Shown in pieces: positions 46,776 to 55,566 of a stretch of 64,000 bases of DNA (positions are counted from its first letter, which is position 1; each line of letters begins with the position of its first letter). Source of the DNA: HR10 sp964615335 (lineage in GTDB: Bacteria > Acidobacteriota > Blastocatellia > HR10); contig CAZTMT010000010.1 in assembly GCA_964615335.1 (NCBI GenBank), positions 65,140 through 129,139 on the forward strand, written 5' to 3'. The notes beneath the pieces are model-generated. The model did not search any database and was not told the origin of the DNA. It saw nothing but the letters and a program-made list of their open reading frames with translations. Position numbers and translations under genes: made by a program.

Positions 46776-47650
46776 ATCGCGAGCGTTCCATATCAGAGAC
46801 ATCTGCGGGAAGCGCCGGATCTCCAAGCCATGCCGACGTTCCTTCGGGCACTTACGGCCTGATCGCAGGGAATGGACAGCTCCCTCTTCTTGTCCTTGAG
46901 GGAGCGCGGCGGCGAGGCATCCCGATGGTCGTCGCAGCAATCCAGGGAGAGACGGCTCCGGAGATCGAGCGTCACGCCCATTGTGTCCGCTGGCTCGAGG
47001 TCGGTCAGCTCGAACGGCTCATCGCTTTCTTTCACGAGCATGGGGTCACGCATGCCGTTCTGGCCGGACAGGTCAAACACGTCCAGATCTTCGGTCCCTC
47101 TCTGCCTGACGGGCGCATGCTCCGGCTGCTTCTGCGCCTGTCGCGAAAGAACACGGATAGCCTCATCGGAGCCGTCGTCGCCGAACTGGAGAGCGAAGGG
47201 ATTCAGGTCGTGGATTCGACGCTCTTTATCCCCGAACTGCTGGCCCCTCAAGGGGTGCTCACCGCGCGCGCCCCTTCACCAAGCGAGATGGACGACATCC
47301 GTTACGGCGTAGACGTCGCGCGCGAGATCGCGCGGCTGGACCTCGGGCAGACGATCGCTGTGAAAGATCGTGCCGTCGTGGCCGTTGAGGCGATGGAGGG
47401 GACCGACGCGACGATCCGTCGCGCGGCGGAGCTGCTGGGCGGACGCCCGTTTGTCATCGTGAAGGTCGCCAAGCCCCATCAGGATATGCGCTTCGATGTG
47501 CCTGTGATCGGCCTCCCCACGATCGAGACGATGATCGCCTGCCGGGCGACAGCGCTCAGCATCACGGCTCATAAGACCTTGCTTCTGGACAAAGACGCGC
47601 TCCTTCAGTTGGCCGATCGCCATCAGATCGCTATCCTCGCCCTGCCGTGA
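46772..47650 (+). CDS. lpxI: UDP-2,3-diacylglucosamine diphosphatase LpxI
   Basis: The 292-residue protein matches LpxI, the alternative to LpxH. It has GLIAGNGQLPLLVLEGARRRG, VLAGQVKHVQIFGPSLPDGR, AVVAVEAMEGTDATIRRAAELLGG and VKVAKPHQDMRFDVPVIGLPTIETM. LpxI hydrolyses UDP-diacylglucosamine to lipid X. The extra N-terminal 28 residues are Ser/Gly-rich. The GTG start overlaps lpxA by four bases, completing the fabZ-lpxA-lpxI chain. lpxB, which often follows, is not here. Confidence 0.92.
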   Translation: MNRERSISETSAGSAGSPSHADVPSGTYGLIAGNGQLPLLVLEGARRRGIPMVVAAIQGETAPEIERHAHCVRWLEVGQLERLIAFFHEHGVTHAVLAGQVKHVQIFGPSLPDGRMLRLLLRLSRKNTDSLIGAVVAELESEGIQVVDSTLFIPELLAPQGVLTARAPSPSEMDDIRYGVDVAREIARLDLGQTIAVKDRAVVAVEAMEGTDATIRRAAELLGGRPFVIVKVAKPHQDMRFDVPVIGLPTIETMIACRATALSITAHKTLLLDKDALLQLADRHQIAILALP

Positions 47651-47753
47651 GACTTTTCTTTCGCCGCGCCCTTGGAGCTTTCGGTAAGAGGGGTTTTCGG
47701 GCGAGAGGAAACGACCCGAACGGGTTTTCTCCCGAGCGTGCGTCGGGGGATTC

Positions 47754-48581
47754 CTACAACTTCTTCAGTAGCTCCTTCCATCGAACCCATGCCTGCTCGC
47801 GTGCCTTTCGGTTGGCTTCCGTGGGATTGGGTTCTTCGCCCGTGCGCATGAAGCCGTGTCCCGCGCCTTCGTAGGTGACGGGTTCAAATACTTTGCCGAG
47901 CTGCCGCATAGCTTCGGCGGTCTCCGGCACCGTCGCATTCACGCGCGCGTCATTTCCTCCGTAGAAGCCGTAGACGGGGCAGCGGATGCGCGCCAAGCTC
48001 TCGCGATCCCGCGGCGCCGTGCCGTAGAAGACGAAAGCGGCGGCCAGGTTCGCCCGAGCCGTCGCGAAGCGAAAGGCCTGGCTCCCTCCCCAGCAGAATC
48101 CCGCGACGGCGACCTTGCCATTGCACGCCGGCAACTGCGCGGCGTAGTCCGCGGCGGCATTCAGGTCGGCCAGAACCTGATCCGCAGGCAGCCGGGAGAT
48201 CGCCTCGCGAGCTGCGTCCTCCGAAGGGAAGTCACTCGTCCGACCTCCCCCCGGGGCCATGCCCGAGAGCAGATCCGGAGCAATAGCAATGTATCCGGCT
48301 TCGGCCAATTGATCGGCCACGCTGCGCACCCAGTCGGTCAATCCCCGGTTCTCGTGGATGACAAGAACGGCCGGCGCCTTCTCCTTGACTTCCGGATAGA
48401 CGACGAAGGCGTGAACCGTTCGCGCGCCATAGGTGATCCGGACCCACTCCTGATGACGCGGCGAGGCCTCCAGGCGCCGTCGCGCCCATTCTTGAGAGGC
48501 ACTCGGATCGCGCGCCCATCCGGGAGAGAAAAGCCCTACGATCGGAAAGAGAAAGGCAATGAATCGGCTCTTCATCTTCAT
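47754..48581 (-). CDS. Dienelactone hydrolase family protein (exported)
   Basis: The 275-residue alpha/beta hydrolase has a signal peptide (FIAFLFPIVGLFSPGWA). The catalytic triad is as in dienelactone hydrolases: Cys in VAGFCWGGSQ near residue 150, Asp in FYGGNDARVNATV near 195 and His in YEGAGHGFMR near 236. The Cys nucleophile favours carboxymethylenebutenolidase-like chemistry on a small ester or lactone. Two N-terminal Met (48581 and 48575) can serve as start. It is transcribed on the minus strand beyond the molybdenum hydroxylase pair and may be in the same unit; a 22-base gap separates it from the large subunit stop. Confidence 0.8.
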   Translation of the reverse strand: MKMKSRFIAFLFPIVGLFSPGWARDPSASQEWARRRLEASPRHQEWVRITYGARTVHAFVVYPEVKEKAPAVLVIHENRGLTDWVRSVADQLAEAGYIAIAPDLLSGMAPGGGRTSDFPSEDAAREAISRLPADQVLADLNAAADYAAQLPACNGKVAVAGFCWGGSQAFRFATARANLAAAFVFYGTAPRDRESLARIRCPVYGFYGGNDARVNATVPETAEAMRQLGKVFEPVTYEGAGHGFMRTGEEPNPTEANRKAREQAWVRWKELLKKL

Positions 48582-48603
48582 CCTCCGCGAAAGGCATGGT
48601 CGG

Positions 48604-50832
48604 TCATTCTTTTCGCTCTCGCTGAAGCAAGGCTTCCTCCTTCAGCCCCTGAGGGACCAGAGGAAGGGATCGGAGTCGCACGCCCGTGGCGTGGAAGATG
48701 GCGTTCCCGATGGCCGGAGCGATGCCAACGATCGGTGTCTCCCCAGCTCCTGCCGAAGGCAGATCCCGGCGATCGAGCAGGATGACTTCGATCTGTGGCA
48801 GGTCGCTCATCCGGGGAACGCGATAGCGGGAGAAGCGCGCGTTGAGGATTTTCCCGTTCTCGAATTCGATGGCCTCAAACAGCGCGCCTCCCAGGCCCAT
48901 GACGATCGCCCCTTCGACCTGATTTCGGAGGTGATCGGGATTGAGGATCGCGCCGCATTCGAACGCGGCGACGACATGCAGGACCTTCACGTCTCCCGTA
49001 GTCCGATCCCAGGCGATTTCGGCGCAGGTCGCCAGGTATCCCCCCTTTTCGAAACCGGCGGCCAGGCCGACACCATGACCGGGGGCGATTTTCCTCTTGC
49101 CCCATCCGAAGGCTTCGGCCGCGGCCTGAAGCACAGCGCGCAATCGCTCATCTCGCAGATTCTTCAACCGAAAGGCCAGCGGATCCATTCCGATCAGGTG
49201 CGCCAGTTCGTCCATGGCCGTCTCGCGTGCGAAGTGGTTGGCCGTCGCCGCGAGCGCGCGATAGGAGCCTTGCCGCAAGGGCGAGCGCGTCGGATGAAAT
49301 TCGATCCGCTGATGCGGAATGGCATAAGGCGTGCGGATGGCCGCCGCACCGGAGTTGTAGTTGTGAAACTCCCAGGCGGTGATCTCCCCGTCCGCTGTCA
49401 CACCGCTTCGGACTTCGATCACGCCGGCCGGACGGAAATAGGCCCAGGTGAATTCCTCTTCGCGCGTCCAGACGAGCTTGACCGGACGACCGGCTGCGCG
49501 GGCCAGGCGAGCGGCTTCGATGGCCGCTTCCCCTGTATGTTTGCCCCCATATCCGGAGCCTGTGTCCGGCACGATCACGCGCACGCGATCTTCGGGCAGA
49601 CCGAAAGCGCGAGCCAGTTCGCTGCGCACGCCAAAGGGACGCTGCGTCCCCGTCCACACGGTCAGTCGGCCATCCTTCCACTCGGCCACGGCCGCGCGCG
49701 GCTCAAGCGGCGCATGGGCGATGTAGGCGACCGTGTAGGTCTGCTCCAGATGTTTCGCCGCTCGCCGCATCCCCTCTTCAACAGAACCCGTGATGTATCG
49801 CGAACGCCCCTCCCATCCCTGGGCTTCGATCTCATTTCTCTTCAAGTAGTCGAAGATCTCACGACTGGAAGGCTGGGGCGTCGTTTGCCATTGAGCGCGA
49901 ATCGCTGCCAGCGCGCGCGCAGCCAGATCCGTGCTCGGCGCGGCGACGCCCACGAAATCCCCTTCGCGCACGACGACGACTCCGGGCATGGCTTCGGCTT
50001 CTCGCGTATCCACGGAGGCCAGCGTCGCCCCAAAAGCAGGAGGTCGCAAAACCTTCCCATAAAGCATGCCGGGAAGCTTCAAATCGGAAACATACCGATG
50101 CTCTCCGGTGACGAAAGCTCGCCCCTGAACCTTGGGCACCGATGTCCCCAGGACTTTCCACTGATGGGGTGGAGTCAGAGGCGCGTTCTCGGAGATCTTC
50201 TGAGCGAGCTTCTGACCCCGGGTGAGCTGCCCTATATCGAGCGCTCGCCCGCTTGCTGGATGATGCACTTTCCCTTGGACGATCTGGAGCGTCGAGCGCT
50301 CGACTTTCCAGGCTTCCGCGGCCATATCGAGCAGAACTTCGCGCGCTTGGGCGGCGACCCGGCGCAGGTGCGCAGCCATTTGAGGTGTCGTCCGACTCCC
50401 GAACGTCCCCATATCGAAGGGCGTCAGGTCCGTATCACCCATGACGAGGCGAACGCGCTCCAGAGGCACACGCAGCTCCTCGGCCACAACCTGCGAGAGC
50501 GACGTGCGGATGTTCTGCCCGACCTCGACCTTCCCCGTGTACACACTCACAAGGCCATCTTCGCCAATGTGGAGCCAGGTGCTCAGTTCCTGGGGCATCG
50601 GCGGAGCGCCCGCGCGGCCCCCGCCCCCGGATTCTTGCCCGATCCCCGCCTTGTGAAAGAGCGCGACCAGAAGACCGGCTCCTAAAGCCTGGCAGAATTG
50701 ACGTCGTGTCAGCGGAAATCCCGCAGCGGCATCCGGGACAGCTCCGGACACGCCTTCGCTCTCCACGGAAGTCACCCAAAGCTCATATCGTTCGGGCTCC
50801 CAAACGATGTCCTCTCGCTCGGCCTTCATCAT
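48604..50832 (-). CDS. Xanthine dehydrogenase-family molybdopterin subunit with Tat signal
   Basis: The 742-residue large subunit belongs to the isoquinoline oxidoreductase/xanthine dehydrogenase family. A Tat signal is present from residue 42 (PLTRRQFCQALGAGLLVALF), preceded by an atypical long leader. Molybdopterin-binding stretches are visible: TGEHRYVSDLKLPGMLYGKVLRPPAFGATL, VPDTGSGYGGKHTGEAAIEAARLA, RQGSYRALAATANHFARETAMDELA, and the catalytic Glu in SAGAGETPIVGIAPAIGNA. It accepts electrons through the adjacent [2Fe-2S] subunit. Substrate unknown; an aldehyde or N-heterocycle is typical. Overlaps the small subunit by four bases. Confidence 0.88.
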   Translation of the reverse strand: MMKAEREDIVWEPERYELWVTSVESEGVSGAVPDAAAGFPLTRRQFCQALGAGLLVALFHKAGIGQESGGGGRAGAPPMPQELSTWLHIGEDGLVSVYTGKVEVGQNIRTSLSQVVAEELRVPLERVRLVMGDTDLTPFDMGTFGSRTTPQMAAHLRRVAAQAREVLLDMAAEAWKVERSTLQIVQGKVHHPASGRALDIGQLTRGQKLAQKISENAPLTPPHQWKVLGTSVPKVQGRAFVTGEHRYVSDLKLPGMLYGKVLRPPAFGATLASVDTREAEAMPGVVVVREGDFVGVAAPSTDLAARALAAIRAQWQTTPQPSSREIFDYLKRNEIEAQGWEGRSRYITGSVEEGMRRAAKHLEQTYTVAYIAHAPLEPRAAVAEWKDGRLTVWTGTQRPFGVRSELARAFGLPEDRVRVIVPDTGSGYGGKHTGEAAIEAARLARAAGRPVKLVWTREEEFTWAYFRPAGVIEVRSGVTADGEITAWEFHNYNSGAAAIRTPYAIPHQRIEFHPTRSPLRQGSYRALAATANHFARETAMDELAHLIGMDPLAFRLKNLRDERLRAVLQAAAEAFGWGKRKIAPGHGVGLAAGFEKGGYLATCAEIAWDRTTGDVKVLHVVAAFECGAILNPDHLRNQVEGAIVMGLGGALFEAIEFENGKILNARFSRYRVPRMSDLPQIEVILLDRRDLPSAGAGETPIVGIAPAIGNAIFHATGVRLRSLPLVPQGLKEEALLQRERKE

Positions 50833-51305
50833 CTCACCTCCTTCATCTTCTCGGCGGCTCTCCGGATCGCCTGGAGGATCCGCCCATAGGTCCCGCACCG
50901 ACAGATGTTGCCGTTCATGAAGCGAACGATCTCGGCATCGGTCGGATTGGGATGAGTCTGAAGCAGGGCCACGCCGGACATGATCATCCCCGGTGTGCAA
51001 TAGCCGCATTGTAAGGCCCCGACTTCCAGGAACGCTTCTTGAAGGGGATGCAAGCGACCGTCGCGCGCTAAGCCTTCGATCGTTGTGACCTGCCGACCGG
51101 CGACCGATCCAACAGGTGTCAGACAAGAGCGCACGGCTCGCCCGTCAACAAGTACGGTGCAGGCTCCGCACTGCCCTTCGCCGCAGCCGTACTTGGTCCC
51201 GGTCAGATCCAAATCTTCGCGCAAGACGCTGAGCAGGCTGCGATTGGGATGGGCCTCCAGGGCGTGTCGAACGCCATTGATATGAAGCTCGATGACCCCA
51301 CCCAT
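50829..51305 (-). CDS. (2Fe-2S)-binding small subunit of the molybdenum hydroxylase
   Basis: The 158-residue protein has a plant-type [2Fe-2S] centre (GTKYGCGEGQCGACTVLVDG...CL) and the second four-helix cluster (CGYCTPGMIM and CRCGTY). This is the standard xanthine dehydrogenase small-subunit architecture. It passes electrons from the molybdenum site of the partner encoded immediately downstream. There is no FAD-binding subunit, which fits the isoquinoline-oxidoreductase-like, cytochrome-coupled type. It has no signal and would be exported with the Tat-directed large subunit. Confidence 0.92.
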   Translation of the reverse strand: MGGVIELHINGVRHALEAHPNRSLLSVLREDLDLTGTKYGCGEGQCGACTVLVDGRAVRSCLTPVGSVAGRQVTTIEGLARDGRLHPLQEAFLEVGALQCGYCTPGMIMSGVALLQTHPNPTDAEIVRFMNGNICRCGTYGRILQAIRRAAEKMKEVR

Positions 51306-51402
51306 GATGCGACCTCCTTGGCGCGATCTTCCGCTTTCGTGTCTACTCTACGTCGGATCGGAGCGGAATGTTACAGCACATGTGGCGACCGGACAAGACC
51401 TC

Positions 51403-51432
51403 TTGACGAGGGCCCCGGCAGATCGTTAAGAT
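51403..51432 (+). promoter_or_regulatory. Promoter of the S9 peptidase gene
   Basis: TTGACG (51403-51408), an 18-base spacer and TAAGAT (51427-51432) suggest a sigma-70 promoter about 160 bases before the start codon. The leader has two perfect stems: GAAGATC/GATCTTC at 51479-51498 and CCGGTCC/GGACCGG at 51536-51553. Confidence 0.5.
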
Positions 51433-51593
51433 GCCGCGCGGAAGCCCGGCTCACAGAGAACAGAAGATGATGCGCTGGGAAGATCTCCGGCGATCTTCGA
51501 GATCGAAAAATCGGCAGCAGACTCAGCGCGTCCGTCCGGTCCGTTTGGACCGGCAGGGCTTCTGAATTCCGTGAATCTGAGGAGGGACAGGCC

Positions 51594-53723
51594 ATGCCGC
51601 GGAAAATCATGAGCTTCGCTCTCAGCATCCTGTGCTGGACCTTGCCGGGGCCTCTTTCTCCACATATGGCTCTGGGCGCCCGGGAGAAGGATCGCCCGTT
51701 CTCCATCGAGGCTGTGCTCAGCGCTCCTTTCCCCTCGGACTTGATCGCTGCGCCGCGAGGAGACCGCGTCGCGTGGGTCTTCAATGACCGAGGGAGGCGA
51801 AACATTTGGATCGCCGATGGGCCGCAGTTCCAGGCGCGGCCGATCACATCGTACACTGAGGACGACGGTCAAGAGGTGAGCCAACTCGCCTTCAGCCCCG
51901 ATGCTTCTGTCCTTGTCTTCGTGCGCGGAGGACCACCGAATCGCGAGGGGGAAGTGCCCAATCCGACCAGCGATCCGCGAGGCGCGCGACAGCTCATCCT
52001 GGCCGTGCGCCTGCAGGATGGCAAGATCTGGGAGATCGCCGAGGGGAGTAATCCCCACATCTCCCCCCGCGGGGACCTGGTTGCATTCGAGCGGCGGGGA
52101 AGGATCTTTGTCGCTCCGCTCGCTGGAGGAGAGCGCGAACGCCCCCTCTTTGAAGCGCGGGGTCGGAACAGTTCCCCCGTGTGGTCGCCCGATGGGACGA
52201 AACTGGCGTTTGTCAGCGCGCGAGGCGATCACAGTTTCATCGGCGTCTTCGATCTGGAGAAGAAGAGAATCACCTGGATCGCTCCTTCGGTGGATCGCGA
52301 TCGCGAACCCGTGTGGTCTCTCGATGGGCGCCGGATCGCGTTCTTTCGCATTCCTGGGGCGATGGCCGATCCCCCACGCACGCGCGAATGGGAGCTGCCC
52401 TTCTCCATCTACGTGGCAGACGTGGAGACTGGAGAGGCGCGCCCCGTGTGGACCTCGCCCAACGCGACGGCCGGATTCGCCCAAACCTATCCGGCTGAAC
52501 CTCTGCGCTGGACAGCGGATGACCGTCTTGTCTTCTACTCCGAGCATGAGGGATGGATGCATCTGTATTCCGTCCCCGCGCAGGGGGGAAAGGAGACCGT
52601 CCTGACGCCCGGAGAGTTCGAGGTCGAGGACTCCACGCTCTCTCCGGATGGACGCACGATCATCTTCAACTCCAATCAGGGGGATGTGGATCGGCGCCAT
52701 CTCTGGCGCGTGAACGCCGATGGGACGGGACTGCGGCAACTGACACGGGGCACTGGGATTGAGTGGAGCCCCGTCGTCACGGCGGCGCAACGGCGACTCC
52801 TGTGCCTCTCCTCGACGGCTCGGCGCCCGGCAGCTCCCGCCCTGGTGGACGAGCAGACGGGCGCGGTGAAGCTGATCGCTCCGGAGGCTATTCCGCGCGA
52901 CTTCCCCGAAGCGCATCTGGTCGAGCCACAGCAAGTGATCGTGAAAGCTCCCGATGGGTGGACGATCCACTGCCAGCTCTTCCTCCCACCGGATGCGAAA
53001 CCGGGCGACAAGCGACCGGCTGTGATCTTCCTTCACGGGGGACCCATTCGCCAGATGCTTCTGGGCTGGCACCCGCGCGGATACTACCATCGAGCCTATG
53101 GGTTCAACCAGTACCTGGCCAGCCAGGGCTACGTCGTCCTCTCGGTCAATTTCCGCTCGGGCATCGGATATGGACGGGCCTTCCGCCTGGCACCGAATCA
53201 AGGGCCGCGAGGGGCTTCGGAGTATCAGGACGTGGTCGCTGCCGCGAAATACCTCCAGCGACGCTCCGAGGTGGATCCACAGAAGATCGGGCTCTGGGGC
53301 GGATCCTATGGGGGATATCTGACGGCGCTCGGCCTGGCGCGAAATTCAGATCTCTTCGCCGCCGGCGTGGATCTGCACGGCGTGCACGATTGGTCGCTTC
53401 GAGCCCGCCTGCGAGGTGAAGGAGGGGGATGGGGAATTTACGGAACGGATCTGCTCCGTCTGGCCTGGGAATCCTCGCCCGTCGCTTCGGTGCGCTTCTG
53501 GCATTCGCCGGTCCTCTTCATCCACGGGGACGACGACCGGAATGTGGACTTCATCGAGACGACCGACCTCATCCAGCGCTTGCGGGCCGAAGGGAAGGCA
53601 CATGTCGAGCAGCTCATCTTCCCCGATGAGGTTCACGACTTCTTGCTGCATCGGAACTGGATTCGAGCCTATCAGGCCGCGGCCGATTTCTTCGATCGCT
53701 TTCTGAAAGGAAGTCAGCCGTAG
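51594..53723 (+). CDS. S9 family serine peptidase (prolyl oligopeptidase/acylaminoacyl-peptidase type)
   Basis: The 709-residue protein has a signal-like start (IMSFALSILCWTLPGPLSP). A seven-bladed beta-propeller of DPP4/TolB-like repeats (PRGDLVAFERRGRIF, WSPDGTKLAFVSARG) is followed by an alpha/beta hydrolase. The nucleophile is in LWGGSYGGYLTALGLA near residue 575, the acid in FIHGDDDRNVDFIE near 650 and the His in DEVHDFLLHRN near 685. It probably cleaves oligopeptides in the periplasm. GAGGAGGG precedes the ATG by about eight bases. A long strand-rich first blade (FSIEAVLSAPFPSDLIAAPRGDRVAWVF) is typical of the family. Confidence 0.9.
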   Translation: MPRKIMSFALSILCWTLPGPLSPHMALGAREKDRPFSIEAVLSAPFPSDLIAAPRGDRVAWVFNDRGRRNIWIADGPQFQARPITSYTEDDGQEVSQLAFSPDASVLVFVRGGPPNREGEVPNPTSDPRGARQLILAVRLQDGKIWEIAEGSNPHISPRGDLVAFERRGRIFVAPLAGGERERPLFEARGRNSSPVWSPDGTKLAFVSARGDHSFIGVFDLEKKRITWIAPSVDRDREPVWSLDGRRIAFFRIPGAMADPPRTREWELPFSIYVADVETGEARPVWTSPNATAGFAQTYPAEPLRWTADDRLVFYSEHEGWMHLYSVPAQGGKETVLTPGEFEVEDSTLSPDGRTIIFNSNQGDVDRRHLWRVNADGTGLRQLTRGTGIEWSPVVTAAQRRLLCLSSTARRPAAPALVDEQTGAVKLIAPEAIPRDFPEAHLVEPQQVIVKAPDGWTIHCQLFLPPDAKPGDKRPAVIFLHGGPIRQMLLGWHPRGYYHRAYGFNQYLASQGYVVLSVNFRSGIGYGRAFRLAPNQGPRGASEYQDVVAAAKYLQRRSEVDPQKIGLWGGSYGGYLTALGLARNSDLFAAGVDLHGVHDWSLRARLRGEGGGWGIYGTDLLRLAWESSPVASVRFWHSPVLFIHGDDDRNVDFIETTDLIQRLRAEGKAHVEQLIFPDEVHDFLLHRNWIRAYQAAADFFDRFLKGSQP

Positions 53724-53854
53724 TCTCCCGGAGCGAGTCCCGGACTCCGACACTCGTGCGTCCTCACAGCACTAGGGCGTTGGCGAAGCGACAACACTTT
53801 GAGATCGTTCTGGGGAGGTCGGGTTCGGGCTCGCTTTTCCTCATCCGGATGTTC

Positions 53855-54040
53855 TTGACAGAAGGGCGGACCTTGTGAAAAACTTCTTCCCTTAGCGCGC
53901 GGCCGAAGATGCATGAGTGGATGCGCACAATGAGTGAGGACCACCGGGCAGCCCGGCCAATGTGTTGTTGTCGAAGGGAGCGGGGCTCTCCGGTGGTGGC
54001 GTCCGTGGGCTAGGCCGCGCGAGTGAGCTTCCAGATCGAG
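53855..54040 (+). ncRNA. Candidate structured RNA upstream of the cysteine synthase operon
   Basis: The stretch 53724-54118 has no convincing gene. A TTGACA at 53855-53860 is followed 17 bases later by a weak -10 (AAAAAC). From 53891 the sequence folds into a long nested stem. CGCGCGGCC (53896-53904) pairs with GGCCGCGCG (54013-54021), with further pairs outside. ACCACCGG (53940-53947) pairs with CCGGTGGT (53990-53997), and AGCCC (53950-53954) with GGGCT (53983-53987). A strong terminator follows. This suggests an independent small RNA or a leader regulating the downstream sulfur operon. I do not recognise a known riboswitch or 6S/SRP/RNase P signature. Whether it is transcribed is unknown. 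Confidence 0.5.
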
Positions 54041-54077
54041 AAACCCACTGCCGGAGAGATCGGCAGTGGGTTTTTTT
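54041..54077 (+). terminator. Intrinsic terminator before the cysteine synthase gene
   Basis: CCCACTGCCG, a seven-base loop (GAGAGAT), CGGCAGTGGG and seven T form a ten-base-pair stem plus U-run, extended by flanking A-T pairs. It is the strongest intrinsic terminator in the window. It ends the candidate RNA and lies 42 bases before the cysteine synthase ATG, so the operon needs a promoter beyond it or read-through. Confidence 0.85.
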
Positions 54078-54118
54078 ATGGCTGAGGAGTGCAGGTCAGC
54101 CTGATGTGGAAGGCACGC

Positions 54119-55114
54119 ATGAATGCGCAGGGGCACAGCGCTCGTTCCTGGGAGCGTTCGGCGCTCTTCCGAGCGGGGGAACGACCGGTTGAGCTGCTGC
54201 ACCTTGTCGGAGGGACGCCACTTGTGCGGCTACAGCGGATCGAGCGCGAAGTCCCGGGCGTGGAGATCTACGCCAAGGCGGAATGGTACAACCCCGGAGG
54301 ATCGGTGAAGGATCGCGCCGCACTGTGGATCATCCGGGAGGCGGAAGCCTCGGGGCAGTTGACGCCGGATAAGACCCTGCTGGATGCGACGTCGGGCAAT
54401 ACGGGGATCGCGTATGCGTGGATCGCGCGCCTGAAGGGGTATCGGGTGCTGCTGGCTGTGCCGGCCAATGTGACGCCCGAGCGGAAGCGGATCTTGAAGG
54501 CTCTGGGGGCTGAGTTGCTCTGGACCGATCCACGCCAGGGATCCGATGGCGCGATTCGCGAAGCCCGGCGCCTATGGGCCGCAGATCCCGAGCGCTATTT
54601 TTACGCCGACCAGTATAACAACCCGGCGAACTGGCGCGCGCACTATGAGACGACGGGCCTGGAAATCTTCATGCAAACCGAGGGGCGGATCACGCATTTT
54701 GTCGCCGGGTTGGGCACAAGCGGGACCTTCGTGGGCGCGGGACGTCGTCTGCGCGAACTTTTGCCCGGGATCACGCTGGTCTCCGTCCAGCCGGATTCGC
54801 CGTTTCATGGGATCGAAGGGCTCAAGCACATGGCGACGGCCATTCGACCGGGCATTTACGACCAGACGCTCGCGGATATGAATCTGGAGGTGACAACCGA
54901 AGAAGCCTATGCTATGGTGCGCCGGTTGGCGCGGGAGGAAGGAATGCTGGTCGGCGTCTCCTCGGGAGCCGCTCTGGCCGCTGCTCTGCGCGTGGCGCGA
55001 ACGATCCGCCAAGGGGTGATCGTCACGATCTTTCCCGACAGCGGGGACAAGTATTTGAGCGAGAGATTCTGGGAGGACGTCGGCGATGATTCGACTCACG
55101 ATCGAACAGCTTGA
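54119..55114 (+). CDS. Cysteine synthase (CysM/CysK-like, PLP-dependent)
   Basis: The 331-residue fold-type II PLP enzyme has the PLP lysine in EWYNPGGSVKDRAALWII, the substrate loop TSGNTGIAYAWIA, the PLP phosphate loop GLGTSGTFVGAGR and GVSSGAALAAAL. Linked to a JAMM peptidase and a CysO-like carrier, as in mycobacterial cysM-cysO-mec, it is probably an O-phosphoserine- or O-acetylserine-dependent synthase that takes sulfur from a thiocarboxylated carrier. ATG 54119 is chosen because GGAAGG lies five bases upstream. It overlaps the JAMM gene by 29 bases. Confidence 0.85.
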   Translation: MNAQGHSARSWERSALFRAGERPVELLHLVGGTPLVRLQRIEREVPGVEIYAKAEWYNPGGSVKDRAALWIIREAEASGQLTPDKTLLDATSGNTGIAYAWIARLKGYRVLLAVPANVTPERKRILKALGAELLWTDPRQGSDGAIREARRLWAADPERYFYADQYNNPANWRAHYETTGLEIFMQTEGRITHFVAGLGTSGTFVGAGRRLRELLPGITLVSVQPDSPFHGIEGLKHMATAIRPGIYDQTLADMNLEVTTEEAYAMVRRLAREEGMLVGVSSGAALAAALRVARTIRQGVIVTIFPDSGDKYLSERFWEDVGDDSTHDRTA

Positions 55115-55505
55115 GGCGATCAAACGGCATGGGGAGCGCGCCTATCCGCAAGAGGGCTGCGGCGTGCTCCTGGGTCAGGTGGAGGGAGAGGTGAAGATCG
55201 TTCAGGAGATCCATCCGACGCCCAACGCGCGCGAGGATTCGCCGCACAACCGCTATCAGATCGCCCCGCAAGAGCTGCTGCGGCTCGAGCGCGAAGCCCG
55301 AGCGCGTGGGCGCGAGGTCCTGGGCTTCTTCCATTCGCATCCGGATGCGGAAGCGCGCCCGTCGGCTTATGATCTCGAATACGCGTGGCCGTGGTATTCG
55401 TACCTCATCGTCTCGGTCAAAGCCGCCGCATCCGAAAGCGTCCATTCCTGGGTCCTGCGCGACGATCGGTCGCGTTTCGATCAGGAGGAGATCCTGATCG
55501 GATGA
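55086..55505 (+). CDS. JAMM/Mec-type zinc metallopeptidase
   Basis: The 139-residue protein is a stand-alone JAMM domain. Ligands and catalytic residues are visible: E23 in YPQEGCGVLLG and the H-x-H-x7-S-x2-D motif (H83, H85, S93, D96) in FFHSHPDAEARPSAYDLEYA. In Mycobacterium the homologue Mec releases cysteine from the CysO-cysteine adduct. Here the carrier is fused in front of the E1 enzyme, so the peptidase may also release the carrier. The ATG follows GGGAGG and lies within the cysteine synthase gene. No signal peptide; cytoplasmic. Confidence 0.88.
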   Translation: MIRLTIEQLEAIKRHGERAYPQEGCGVLLGQVEGEVKIVQEIHPTPNAREDSPHNRYQIAPQELLRLEREARARGREVLGFFHSHPDAEARPSAYDLEYAWPWYSYLIVSVKAAASESVHSWVLRDDRSRFDQEEILIG

Positions 55506-55566
55506 GTCTTCCGGGGGGAGTTTCCCGCCGGAGCTTTCGGGAAGATCTGCGGAAAAGGAGGGAGCG

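Noticed and set aside
47714..47731. Small inverted repeat (ACCCG/CGGGT with T-run) between lpxI and the dienelactone hydrolase gene
   Set aside because: The loop would be only two bases and the pairing four to five bases; too weak to be called a terminator.
53855..54040. 6S, SRP, RNase P or cobalamin riboswitch identity for the candidate RNA
   Set aside because: None of the sequence signatures of these classes could be found; it is left as an unclassified candidate.
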